Source: Planctomycetota bacterium (GTDB lineage: Bacteria > Planctomycetota > J058). From it: a stretch of DNA of 64,000 nt. A program made the position numbers and the translations under genes. The notes under the pieces are model-generated. The model did not search any database and was not told the origin of the DNA. It was given only the letters and a program-made list of their open reading frames with translations. The DNA is taken from contig JAHBXY010000015.1 of the NCBI GenBank assembly GCA_019636275.1, positions 23,649-87,648 of the forward strand, in the 5' to 3' direction. This document shows, one piece after another, positions 17,138 through 24,844 of the stretch; positions within the stretch are counted from its first letter, which is position 1; the number at the start of each line of letters is the position of its first letter.

Positions 17138-18229
17138 CTAGTAAAGGACCTCGACGCGGGCGGTGACGCGCTCGACGCCGGGGACCGCGCGCGCGACCTC
17201 GAGAGCCCGCGCCAGGAGGGCTGGGTCGCTCACGCGGCCGCGCAGGGTCACGGACCGCGAGGGGCTGACGTCGACCCACAGCCGCACGCCGTGCGCCTCG
17301 AGGGCGCGGATGATCGTCCACTTGAGCCGCTCGGTCGCGGCCCGCGCGGCGCCCTTGGCGCAGGCGGTCACCCACAGGTCGCGCAGGAGCGCGGCGCCGC
17401 GCTGCATGCGCGCCGCGACGAACGCGCGCCCCTCCTCGCCCACGGGGGTGGCCTCGTTGCCCTCGGTGAAGGCGCCGCGCTTGTCGAGGCGGTAGAGGTC
17501 GCGGACGAGGCCGTTCGACTCGAGGACGAGGTCCCAGATCGCGCGCGCGTAGTCGAGGTCGTCCTTCGCCGGCGGCAGCGCCGGCACGACGAGGCGGTCG
17601 CCCAGGCGCGAGACGAAGTCGCTCTCGAAGCGCGCGTGGGTGCCCTTGTCGGTGGCGAAGCCCTCGGGGTTGTCGCCCGTCCAGCCGTTGTAGTGGATCG
17701 TCGTGTGGTGCGGGTTGGCCAGGTCGGCAACGTAGTGGCCGAGGACGCCCGCGGCGTAGATGAGGTTCTCCTCGGCCTGCCGCCGGCGCGCCGCGGCGTC
17801 GGGGTGGGCCGGGTCGATCGTCTCCAGCGCCACGACGGCGGCCTCGATGCGCTGGCACAGCTCGACCACGCGGTAGGGCGCGAAGCCCACCTTCTCGGGG
17901 TCCTGGCCCTCGGCCACGAGGCGGCGCGCGTACTCGTGGCGGTTGGCCGGCGGCCGGGCGGGGTCGATGCCCTTGGCGATCTCGAGGTCGACGAAGTGGT
18001 CGGGCGCGAGGCCCTTCGACATGGCCTCCAGGGCCGAGATGCGCCAGCGGTCGGGCTCGGGGCCGAGGTAGGTGAGGCGCGCCACGTTCTCGCGCAGGAG
18101 CGCCGGGGCCCCGGCCGGGAGGCCACGGGCAGCCGCCTCGCTGACGAGCTCGTGGCCCCGGTCGCCCCAGGCGCGGGCGGGCGCGGCGGCGGCCAGGAGG
18201 AGCAGGGCACAGGTGAGGACGCGGCGCAT
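17138..18229 (-). CDS. Secreted S1/P1-nuclease or zinc-phospholipase-C-like protein with C-terminal BON domain
   Basis: 363 residues from ATG with AGGAGG upstream. The signal peptide ends ARA before W21 (WGDRGHELVSEAA); a mature N-terminal Trp and nearby His are typical zinc ligands of S1/P1 nucleases and phospholipase C. A second ligand cluster, GVLGHYVADLANPHHTTIHY, lies near residue 165-185. The last 70 residues form a BON-like domain (RSVTLRGRVSDPALLARALEVARAVPGVERV), usually phospholipid- or outer-membrane-associated. The likely role is a zinc-dependent periplasmic or extracellular phosphodiesterase held near the outer membrane. Substrate, nucleic acid or phospholipid, is undecided. Confidence 0.75.
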   Translation of the reverse strand: MRRVLTCALLLLAAAAPARAWGDRGHELVSEAAARGLPAGAPALLRENVARLTYLGPEPDRWRISALEAMSKGLAPDHFVDLEIAKGIDPARPPANRHEYARRLVAEGQDPEKVGFAPYRVVELCQRIEAAVVALETIDPAHPDAAARRRQAEENLIYAAGVLGHYVADLANPHHTTIHYNGWTGDNPEGFATDKGTHARFESDFVSRLGDRLVVPALPPAKDDLDYARAIWDLVLESNGLVRDLYRLDKRGAFTEGNEATPVGEEGRAFVAARMQRGAALLRDLWVTACAKGAARAATERLKWTIIRALEAHGVRLWVDVSPSRSVTLRGRVSDPALLARALEVARAVPGVERVTARVEVLY

Positions 18230-18359
18230 GGGACCTCCTCGGTGGCGAGCAGGGTAACCGATGGGCCCGGCGACTCGGGGCGCGCGCGCGGGCGGCTTCG
18301 AGGTCTGGCGCGCCACGCGCGTCAGCGCCGTCCCGTCCGGCGAAAGAGGAGGAGAGACG

Positions 18360-19548
18360 GTGATCGAGCAGGCACGAGGTGGGTCTTCTCGCGCATCCCG
18401 GGGGCAGTCACGACGTGCGGCTGGCGCGGCCGAGGGCGCGGCCGCGCGCGGCGGCGTGACGGCGCGCCCCGCCGTGCGCACGCAGCGACTGAGCGTCGCT
18501 CACGACGTCGAGCCACCGCCAGGGCCACCCCGCGCCACGGGGACCCGTCGGGTCCGGCTCGCCGACGAGCCTTCGAGCCCGGCTCCGGACGCGGTCGGTG
18601 GTCCGGAGTCCGCCTTCGTCGCCGAGGCCCTCGCCCGGCGCGACGCGCGCGCCTGGCAGGACGCACTCGTCCTGGCGCCGCCGCCGCGGCGCACCGGGGC
18701 CGACGACGCCGGGCTCCTGCTGCTGCTCCTCGTGCTCGCGCTCGGCGCTTGGCGCTTCACCGCGACGCCACCCGCGCCCGTCGACGTGCGGGCCGCCGCG
18801 TCGTCCGCGCCGCGCTCCGGCCCGGGAGAGGTGGAGCAGGCGGTCGCGCCCGTCACTCGCCCTGATGCCGCGTCCCCGCATGGAGTGCTTGCGGCCGGCG
18901 GCCTCGCGGCGCTCGCGGCGGCGGGCTTCGCCCTGCTCCGGACCCAGGCCGGCGCCGGCCTGGCCTTCGCGGGCGCGGCGGCGCTCGCCGCGCTGCTGAT
19001 CGGGCGCCCGCCGGACGCCCCGACCGCGGCGCTGACCCTGGCGACCGTCGGCTTCGTGCTCGTCGCATCGCGCGGCGCGGCGCTCGCCTGGGAGGTCGGC
19101 GCGTCGGCTGCGCTCGTGGCGGTCGCGTCGGTCACGACCCCGACCGTGGGCGCCGCGCTGCTGGGGGCGTGGGCCGTCGAGGCCGCGGTCGCGGCCCGGG
19201 GCCCGGCCGCGCTGGCGCGCGGCGCCCTGGCCTCGCCGCTCCTGTTGCGCAGGCGGGCGCACCGTCTGGGCCGGCGGCGAGGGGCGTGCTCGGCGCGCCG
19301 GGCCTGCCTGGCGGCGCCGTGCTGCTCCTCGCCGCGCCGGGCGCCGTCGTGCTCTGCGCGCGCGGCGCGTGGGTGGCGGGCCTGGCGCCCCTGCTACTCC
19401 TCGTCGCCGGCGCGCCCGGGGCTGGCCGGCGCTCGCGAGCCCCTTCCTCGCGCTCGCCGTCGTGGCCGGGCTCGACGCGGGCGGGCGCGCCCTGCGGGGC
19501 CGCGCCCGCGTCGGTCCGGTCGGCGCGAGGCCGCTCGTCCCGTGCTGA
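18360..19548 (+). pseudogene. Multi-pass membrane protein gene, apparently broken by two frameshifts
   Basis: A GTG at 18360 follows AGGAGGAGAGACG. The first frame encodes a polar N-terminus and then hydrophobic helices (AGLLLLLLVLALGAW, LAAGGLAALAAAGFALL, GLAFAGAAALAALLIG, LTLATVGFVLVASRG, ALVAVASVTTPTVGAAL) to about 19245. The same hydrophobic character continues in a second frame (GGAVLLLAAPGAVVLCARG, GLAPLLLLVAGAPG) to about 19430, then in a third (ALASPFLALAVVAGLDAGG) to a TGA at 19546-19548. I do not recognise the family. Either the gene is decayed or the assembly has two indels in GC-rich runs. Confidence 0.5.
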
Positions 19549-19558
19549 ACGGCCGAGA

Positions 19559-20194
19559 TCAACCCTTCCGGCGGCGGGTCGGCGTCGAGCGCCGCGCCGG
19601 CGGGCGCGGCGCCGCTGCCGGCGGCGTCCGGGCCTCCTTCACGCGTCGTCGATAGGTCGTCAGCATCTCGGGGTGCATGAGCGCGAGCGAGCGCTCGGCC
19701 TTCTTCAGGTCGGCGCGGCCGCTCTGCGCGATCGAGGCGAAGTCGCCCAGGTGCCTGGGCTGGTTCGAATAGAGGTAGAGCAGCAGCAGGTGCTCGAGGC
19801 TGGCCACGGGCGCGGCGGCGCCGAACACGGCCGTCGGCTGCGCCTCGCCGATGACCGTGGCCTCGGGGTCTCCGGCGGCCACGAGCAGGTCGACCTCCAC
19901 GCCGGTCGCCGGGTCGACGAAGATGAGCTCCGTCGCGCCCTCGTCGTCGTACGTCGGCGTCGAGGCGCGGAGTCCCGCGTCCCGCAGGGCGTCGATCGCG
20001 ACGTCGGCGTCGTCCACGAGGACGACCAGGTCGAGGTCCCGCGACATGCGCGGCAACCCGCGCACGGCGAGGGCCGTGGCGCCGATCACGCTGAAGGGCA
20101 CGCAGCTCGCCCGCATGGCGCGCAGCGCCTTGCGCACCGTCCGCGCGAGGCCGGTCCGCTTGCCTGTCACCGGATCGGTTTCCAGCAGGTCCAC
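19559..20194 (-). CDS. Nucleotidyltransferase-fold protein (MNT/AbiEii-like)
   Basis: 211 residues from a GTG (VDLLETDPVTGKRTG), chosen because no ATG lies near and the fold starts soon after. VPFSVIGATALAVRGLPRMSRDLDLVVLVDD is the signature of stand-alone nucleotidyltransferases, with the DxD pair (DLD) as metal ligands and a later Asp in GVEVDLLVA. Members include antitoxins, resistance enzymes and AbiEii-type toxins. The C-terminal basic tail is low complexity. On the minus strand TATCAT at 20207-20202 lies only 8 bases before the GTG, so the transcript may be nearly leaderless. It is convergent with the broken membrane gene. Confidence 0.7.
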   Translation of the reverse strand: MDLLETDPVTGKRTGLARTVRKALRAMRASCVPFSVIGATALAVRGLPRMSRDLDLVVLVDDADVAIDALRDAGLRASTPTYDDEGATELIFVDPATGVEVDLLVAAGDPEATVIGEAQPTAVFGAAAPVASLEHLLLLYLYSNQPRHLGDFASIAQSGRADLKKAERSLALMHPEMLTTYRRRVKEARTPPAAAPRPPARRSTPTRRRKG

Positions 20195-20244
20195 GGCGTC
20201 GATGATAGCAGGACGTTCACCGTCAGCCCGGCGTGGAGCCGGGA

Positions 20245-22104
20245 TCAGCGCGCCGTGCCGACCCCCGTCACCGTGTCGCCGCTGCGCCCGAGCGAGAGGC
20301 CGACGAGGTCGATCCCGGGCGGCGTCGGCAGCGGCACGCCCGCCAGCGCGCCGAGGACGGCGTCGCGCAGGGCCGGCGCGAGGGCGTGGGCGAGGCGCGG
20401 GAGCGCGGCGTCCTGGCCGGAGGCGACGTCCGCGCGCAGCTCGCCCTGGCCCGAGGGCGCGAGGCGGGCCGTCGGGCCGTGGCCGTCGACCCAGGCCGGG
20501 GCGTCGAGGGCCAGGGTCACGACGCCCAGGCGCGTCGTGCCGCCGGCATCGACGCGGTCGATGCGCGCCTCGAGCGCGCCGACCCTCAGGGCCAGCTCGC
20601 CGAGCGGCTGGACGCGGGCGGTGGGCGGCAGCGCCGGGACGAGCTCGATCGCCAGGGCGCTCCCAGGCGGCAGGAGGGCGGCGAGGGCGGGGTCTTGCGC
20701 CACGAGCGCGTCGCGGTCGAGGGTGCCCGTCGTGCCCGGCGCCAGGAGGGCCAGGGCGGCCGCGGTCAGGCGCACGTCCAGCGCGCCGCCGCGCCAGGCG
20801 GCCTGGAGCGAGCGGTTGATGAAGTCCTGGTGGACCGCCAGCCCGACGTTGCCCGCGGCGTTGCCCGTGGGCTGCGAGGCGGCGGCCCGCGGCGTGCCGA
20901 GCACGACCGAGCTCGCCAGGCGGCCGGGAACGGGGGTGCGCGGGGCCACGTTGACGTCGAGCACGACCCGCGAGGTGCCGCCGCTCGTGGTCACGGGGCG
21001 CGGCGACCAGGCCACGGCCAGCTCGCCGCCGGTGCCGAGGGTCACCGTCTGCGTCGACGCGCGCGGGGTGGTGGTCGTCGTCGCGCCGGTGCCGCGCACG
21101 AGCGTCATGAAGCGGTCCCAGTCGAAGAAGCGGCCGGGGTCGCTCTTGTGGCTGGCGACCTCGCTGTGGGCCAGGATGTGGGCGCGGGTCTTGGGGATCC
21201 CGTAGCGGTCGCACAGGGCGCGCGTGAGCTGCGCCAGGACGCGGTACTGCGTGTCCGTCCAGTTGTTGCGCCCGGCCCAGCCCTCGTTCTCGATGCCGAT
21301 CGACTGCTCGTTGTAGTTGCCCGCGTGCCAGGCGCGGTCCTCGTCGCGGACCATCTGCGTGACGCGGCCGGCGTGGCTGAGGACGTAGTGGGCCGACACG
21401 CGCGAGGACGGGTTCTGGAACCAGGAGATGCAGCCCGCCTCGCTGCCCTCGATCGTGTGGATGATGATGTAGCGGATCGTGCGGCCCGTGCGGCGCGTGT
21501 AGTTGCCCGAGTGGGCGGCGATGAACCGCGTCGGCGGCATGCCGTTGGGGACGGCGCTCGACCCGCCGCTGGTCGTCTGGGTCTGGAAGTTGGCCACGAG
21601 CGGCGCGGCGGCGCCGGCCAGGGCCACCTCGGCGCCGCCGGCGATCGCCTGGTCGGCGGGGCGCAGGGGGCCCGCGATGATCGACACGTGGCGCTCGGTG
21701 CGGCCGCCTCGGCCGTCCCAGGCCTCGACGACCACGGTGTTCACGCCCGGCGAGGCCGGCACGCTGGCCTGGAAGGGGCCGGGACCCGTGGCGACCTCGA
21801 CGCCGTCGACGGCCACGCGGGTCACGCCGTGGCCGTCGTCGACGACCACGCCCTCGACGGCGATCGTCGCGCCGGTGATCGCGGCGGCGCTACGGGGCGA
21901 GGTGACCTCGACCTGCGGCCCCGCGACGGACGACGGTGGCGTGGCGCCGGCGGCCGTGGAGCCTTTGCCGCCGCCGCCGCCCCCTCCACCCCCGCCGCAG
22001 CCGGGGAGGATGAGGGTCGTGGGGAAGGCCAGGGCCACGGCCGCGAGGAGGGAGAAGGTGGTCGAGCGCAGGCCGATCCGGACGTAGGTGCCGTCGTGGA
22101 GCAT
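20245..22104 (-). CDS. N-acetylmuramoyl-L-alanine amidase (amidase_2/PGRP type) lipoprotein
   Basis: 619 residues from ATG; lipobox LPGC puts the lipid on Cys36, followed by ten Gly in a row as a linker. An Ig-like/Big domain (about 65-145) precedes the amidase domain: IIIHTIEG (zinc His), SAHYVLSHAGRVTQMV, WHAGNYNEQSIGIENEG and ILAHSEVASHKSDPG (second His and Asp/Lys region). The fold cleaves the amide between muramic acid and L-Ala. The last 270 residues are unassigned and contain a repeated beta-rich pattern. It probably acts on peptidoglycan from the inner face of the outer membrane. Confidence 0.85.
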   Translation of the reverse strand: MLHDGTYVRIGLRSTTFSLLAAVALAFPTTLILPGCGGGGGGGGGGKGSTAAGATPPSSVAGPQVEVTSPRSAAAITGATIAVEGVVVDDGHGVTRVAVDGVEVATGPGPFQASVPASPGVNTVVVEAWDGRGGRTERHVSIIAGPLRPADQAIAGGAEVALAGAAAPLVANFQTQTTSGGSSAVPNGMPPTRFIAAHSGNYTRRTGRTIRYIIIHTIEGSEAGCISWFQNPSSRVSAHYVLSHAGRVTQMVRDEDRAWHAGNYNEQSIGIENEGWAGRNNWTDTQYRVLAQLTRALCDRYGIPKTRAHILAHSEVASHKSDPGRFFDWDRFMTLVRGTGATTTTTPRASTQTVTLGTGGELAVAWSPRPVTTSGGTSRVVLDVNVAPRTPVPGRLASSVVLGTPRAAASQPTGNAAGNVGLAVHQDFINRSLQAAWRGGALDVRLTAAALALLAPGTTGTLDRDALVAQDPALAALLPPGSALAIELVPALPPTARVQPLGELALRVGALEARIDRVDAGGTTRLGVVTLALDAPAWVDGHGPTARLAPSGQGELRADVASGQDAALPRLAHALAPALRDAVLGALAGVPLPTPPGIDLVGLSLGRSGDTVTGVGTAR

Positions 22105-22300
22105 GGTGCGGGCTCCCACAACAAAGCCCGCGCCAACGCCGCCGGGCGGCGAAACACATGGCCTGAGCGCCACTTACGCTGTCAGGCCGCCCGCCCTGAA
22201 CGCGGGCTGAAAAGAGACGGATTCGATTCACGGGAAATCGTCGCGTCGCCTGGATCCGGTCGGCGTCAGGCCGGCTCCCGGTCGGCGCCGCGATCGCCCC

Positions 22301-23458
22301 TCACGACCCCGTGGGCGGTGAATCGGACGAAGCCGCCTCGAGCTCCTGGATGCGCCGCTTGAGCTCGTCCTCGATCTCGATCTGCTCCATGGAGATCTCG
22401 TCGATCTCCTGGACGACCTTGCGGTGCTCCTCGCGCCAGTGCTCGACCTCGGCCCGCGCCTCCTCGAGCGAGCGCGTCAGGCGCTCGAGCTCGCTCTCGG
22501 CGGTCGACGCGGCCTGCTGCGCGCGCAGCTCCTGCTGCGCGTCGTCCGCGCGCTTCTCGGCCTCGAGCGCGCGCGCGCGCGCCTCCTCGAGCTCCTGCTC
22601 CAGGCGGTCGCCGCGCTCGCGGGCGGCGGTCAGGGCGTCGTCGCCCGCGGCCGCGGCGGTCGCCGCCGCGCGCGCCTCGTCGAGCGCCTTCTTCAGCTCG
22701 TCGATCTCCGCCTGCAGCTTCTCGCGCGCGCGGGCGACCTCCTTCTTGGCCTGCTCCGAGCGCTCCTTCAGGCGGCCCTCGAGGTCCACGACCTTGGCCT
22801 CGGCGCCCTGCGCCCGCGTCTCGAGCTCGACCGCGCGCGTGGCGTGCTCGCGCCGGAGCTTCTCCAGCGCGCCGTCGTCGGCCTGGGGCGCCTTCGCGCG
22901 CGCCGCCACCAGCTCGCGCTCGAGCTCGCGCACCCGCTGCTCGAGCTGGCCCGCCCTGGCCGCGTCGCCGAGCGGCGTGCCCCGCGGCACGTCGAGGAAC
23001 TTCTCCAGCGCCTCGCGCATGCGCCGCTCGTCGCGGAGCTGCGCCTGGAGCTGGGCCGCGTTCGCGTCGGCCGGCGCGCCCTCGAGCGCGCGGTCCCACC
23101 AGGGCTGCTCGGCGGCCGGCGCGGCCGCCGGAGCCGCCGGCGCGGGGGCGCTCGGGGCGCCGGCGGCGCCGGCGACGGCGAACTTGACCTTGGTCTTGCC
23201 GAAGTAGATGACGTCGTTGGCCCGCAGCTCGCGCCGCTTGACCTTCTCGCCGTTGACCCAGGTGCCGTTCGACGACCCGGCGTCCTCGAGGAAGAAGCGC
23301 TCGCCCTCGCGCATGATCCGCGCGTGGTTCCAGGAGATCCACGGGTCGCGGATCGAGAGCCGGGCCGTCTTGCGGTTGCCGACGTCCACGACCTCGTCGC
23401 CCTCGATGTCGAGGACGAAGCCCTGCCGCTTGCCGCTGAGGACCTGGAGCTGCACCAT
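22301..23458 (-). CDS. FHA-domain protein with long C-terminal coiled coil
   Basis: 385 residues from ATG at MVQLQVLSGKRQGF; the frame allows a start 19 codons earlier. The FHA domain (residues 1-95) has the conserved phosphothreonine-binding residues: ARLSIRDPWISWNHARI (Arg, Ser, His) and EDAGSSNGTWVNG (Ser-Asn-Gly). An Ala/Pro linker leads to about 230 residues of heptad-rich coiled coil (LEQRVRELERELVAARAKA, LEDELKRRIQELEAAS). It probably recognises a kinase-phosphorylated partner and dimerises or scaffolds through the coil. It is divergent from the outer-membrane sorting protein. Confidence 0.88.
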   Translation of the reverse strand: MVQLQVLSGKRQGFVLDIEGDEVVDVGNRKTARLSIRDPWISWNHARIMREGERFFLEDAGSSNGTWVNGEKVKRRELRANDVIYFGKTKVKFAVAGAAGAPSAPAPAAPAAAPAAEQPWWDRALEGAPADANAAQLQAQLRDERRMREALEKFLDVPRGTPLGDAARAGQLEQRVRELERELVAARAKAPQADDGALEKLRREHATRAVELETRAQGAEAKVVDLEGRLKERSEQAKKEVARAREKLQAEIDELKKALDEARAAATAAAAGDDALTAARERGDRLEQELEEARARALEAEKRADDAQQELRAQQAASTAESELERLTRSLEEARAEVEHWREEHRKVVQEIDEISMEQIEIEDELKRRIQELEAASSDSPPTGS

Positions 23459-23580
23459 CCTCGAGCCGACCCCCCCCAGGCGCGCGGCGAGGCCGGGCGC
23501 GCCGCGTAAGGTCATAGCTCAGGCCGCGGCGCCTCCGCAAGCGCTGGACCGCCCCGACCTCGCCGCTCCGCCGGGCGGAC

Positions 23581-23586
23581 TATACT
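23581..23586 (+). promoter_or_regulatory. Candidate -10 box (TATACT)
   Basis: TATACT stands out in GC-rich sequence 24 bases before the ATG at 23610 and would give a leader of about 17 nt that contains the GGAGGAG ribosome site. No convincing -35 is seen at the right distance. Confidence 0.45.
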
Positions 23587-23609
23587 GGGCCCCCGATCCG
23601 GAGGAGCCC

Positions 23610-24401
23610 ATGAAGCCGCGTCCCCTCGCCCGCCTCGCCCCCGCCGCCCTCGTCGCCCTGGCCGCGGCCACCGCCTGGGCGCAGCAGGACCTGACCGCCG
23701 AGCAGATCGTGCGGCGCGCCGACCGCGACCACCGCTCCCGCGACGAGCGCGGCGTGGTCGAGATGGTCCTCATCTCCGAGGCCGACGACCAGCGCCAGCT
23801 GCGCAGCATGGAGATCCTCGGCAAGACCGGGGAGGGCGACGACGACCTGAACCTCGTCCGCTTCCTCGCCCCGCCGACGGTCCGCGGCACGGCGGTGCTC
23901 ACCGTCGAGGCCACCGGCCGCGCCGACGACCAGTGGCTCTACCTGCCCGCGCTGAAGAAGACCAAGCGCATCGCCTCGACGCAGCGCACCCAGCGCTTCG
24001 CCGGGACGGACTTCACCTACGAGGACCTGCGCACGGAGAACTTCGCCGCCTGGACCTACCGCAAGCTGGACGACGCGCGCGTGGCCGATGTCGACTGCTT
24101 CGTCGTCGAGGCCACGCCGAAGGACCCGGAGGAGACCGGCTACGCGAAGCGGGTCATCTCCGTCGAGAAGGCGCGCTTCCTCATCCACAAGGTCGAGTTC
24201 TTCGACAAGCAGGGGCGACACCACAAGACGCTCGTCAACCGCGACTGGGAGCAGGTCCAGGGGCTGTGGCGCTCGCGCCAGGCGATGATGGAGGACCACC
24301 AGCGGCGCACGAAGACGATCTGGCGCTTCACCGAGCGCGCCATCAACCCGGGCCTGCCGGACGGGACGTTCACCGAGGCGAACCTCGAGCGGGGGCTCTG
24401 A
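23610..24401 (+). CDS. Outer membrane lipoprotein-sorting (LolA-like) protein
   Basis: 263 residues from ATG behind GGAGGAG, with signal peptide ending AWAQQ. The body matches proteins annotated as outer-membrane lipoprotein-sorting protein: EQIVRRADRDHRSRDERGVVEMVL, NLVRFLAPPTVRGTAVLTVE, DDQWLYLPALKKTKRIA, GTDFTYEDL and KRVISVEKARFLIHKVEFFD. These are periplasmic LolA/LppX-fold lipid-binding proteins, often paired with RND/MMPL exporters. No such exporter adjoins here; the RND operon is 17 kb away. It is followed by the 82-bp tandem repeat array. Confidence 0.85.
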   Translation: MKPRPLARLAPAALVALAAATAWAQQDLTAEQIVRRADRDHRSRDERGVVEMVLISEADDQRQLRSMEILGKTGEGDDDLNLVRFLAPPTVRGTAVLTVEATGRADDQWLYLPALKKTKRIASTQRTQRFAGTDFTYEDLRTENFAAWTYRKLDDARVADVDCFVVEATPKDPEETGYAKRVISVEKARFLIHKVEFFDKQGRHHKTLVNRDWEQVQGLWRSRQAMMEDHQRRTKTIWRFTERAINPGLPDGTFTEANLERGL

Positions 24402-24408
24402 GACCTGC

Positions 24409-24737
24409 GATGAGTGATGCGCTCGCGAGGGGCGGGCGATCGGCACCAGCCCCGGACCGGCACGAACTGACCCGTTTCGCCCGTCCCCAACGATGATGAT
24501 GCGCTCGCGAGGGGCGGGCGATCGGCACGAGCCCCGGACCGGCACGAACTGGCCCGTTCCGCCCGTCCCCAACGATGATGATGCGCTCGCGAGGGGCGGG
24601 CGATCGGCGCGAGCCCCGGACCGGCACGAACCGACCCGTTTCGCCCGTCCCCAACGATGATGATGCGCTCGCGAGGGGCGGGCGATCGGCGCGAGCCCCG
24701 GACCGGCACGAACCGACCCGTTTCGCCCGTCCCCATC
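24409..24737. repeat. 82-bp tandem repeat, four copies
   Basis: Units start at 24409, 24492, 24574 and 24656, each opening GATGATGATGCGCTCGCGAG and ending CCCGTCCCCAAC. The first unit has one extra base and the last passes into unique sequence after CCCGTCCCCA. Units 3 and 4 are nearly identical; units 1 and 2 differ at a few sites. GGGGCGGGC near the start of each unit can pair with GCCCGTCCCC near its end. Because 82 is not a multiple of three, no frame stays in register. The array fills most of the 443-bp gap between two co-directed genes; the remaining 100 bases show no recognisable site. Confidence 0.9.
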
Positions 24738-24844
24738 GCTCGCTCTGGCGGATCGAGACGAGCGGCGAGAGGAGATGCGGAGGACGCGCGAGGTCGCCCT
24801 CCCGGACCTCTGAATCGCCTGGCACGACCCCAAGGGGAACCCAC

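Noticed and set aside
24409..24737. CRISPR array
   Set aside because: The 82-bp units are directly adjacent with no spacers, and no cas genes are present.
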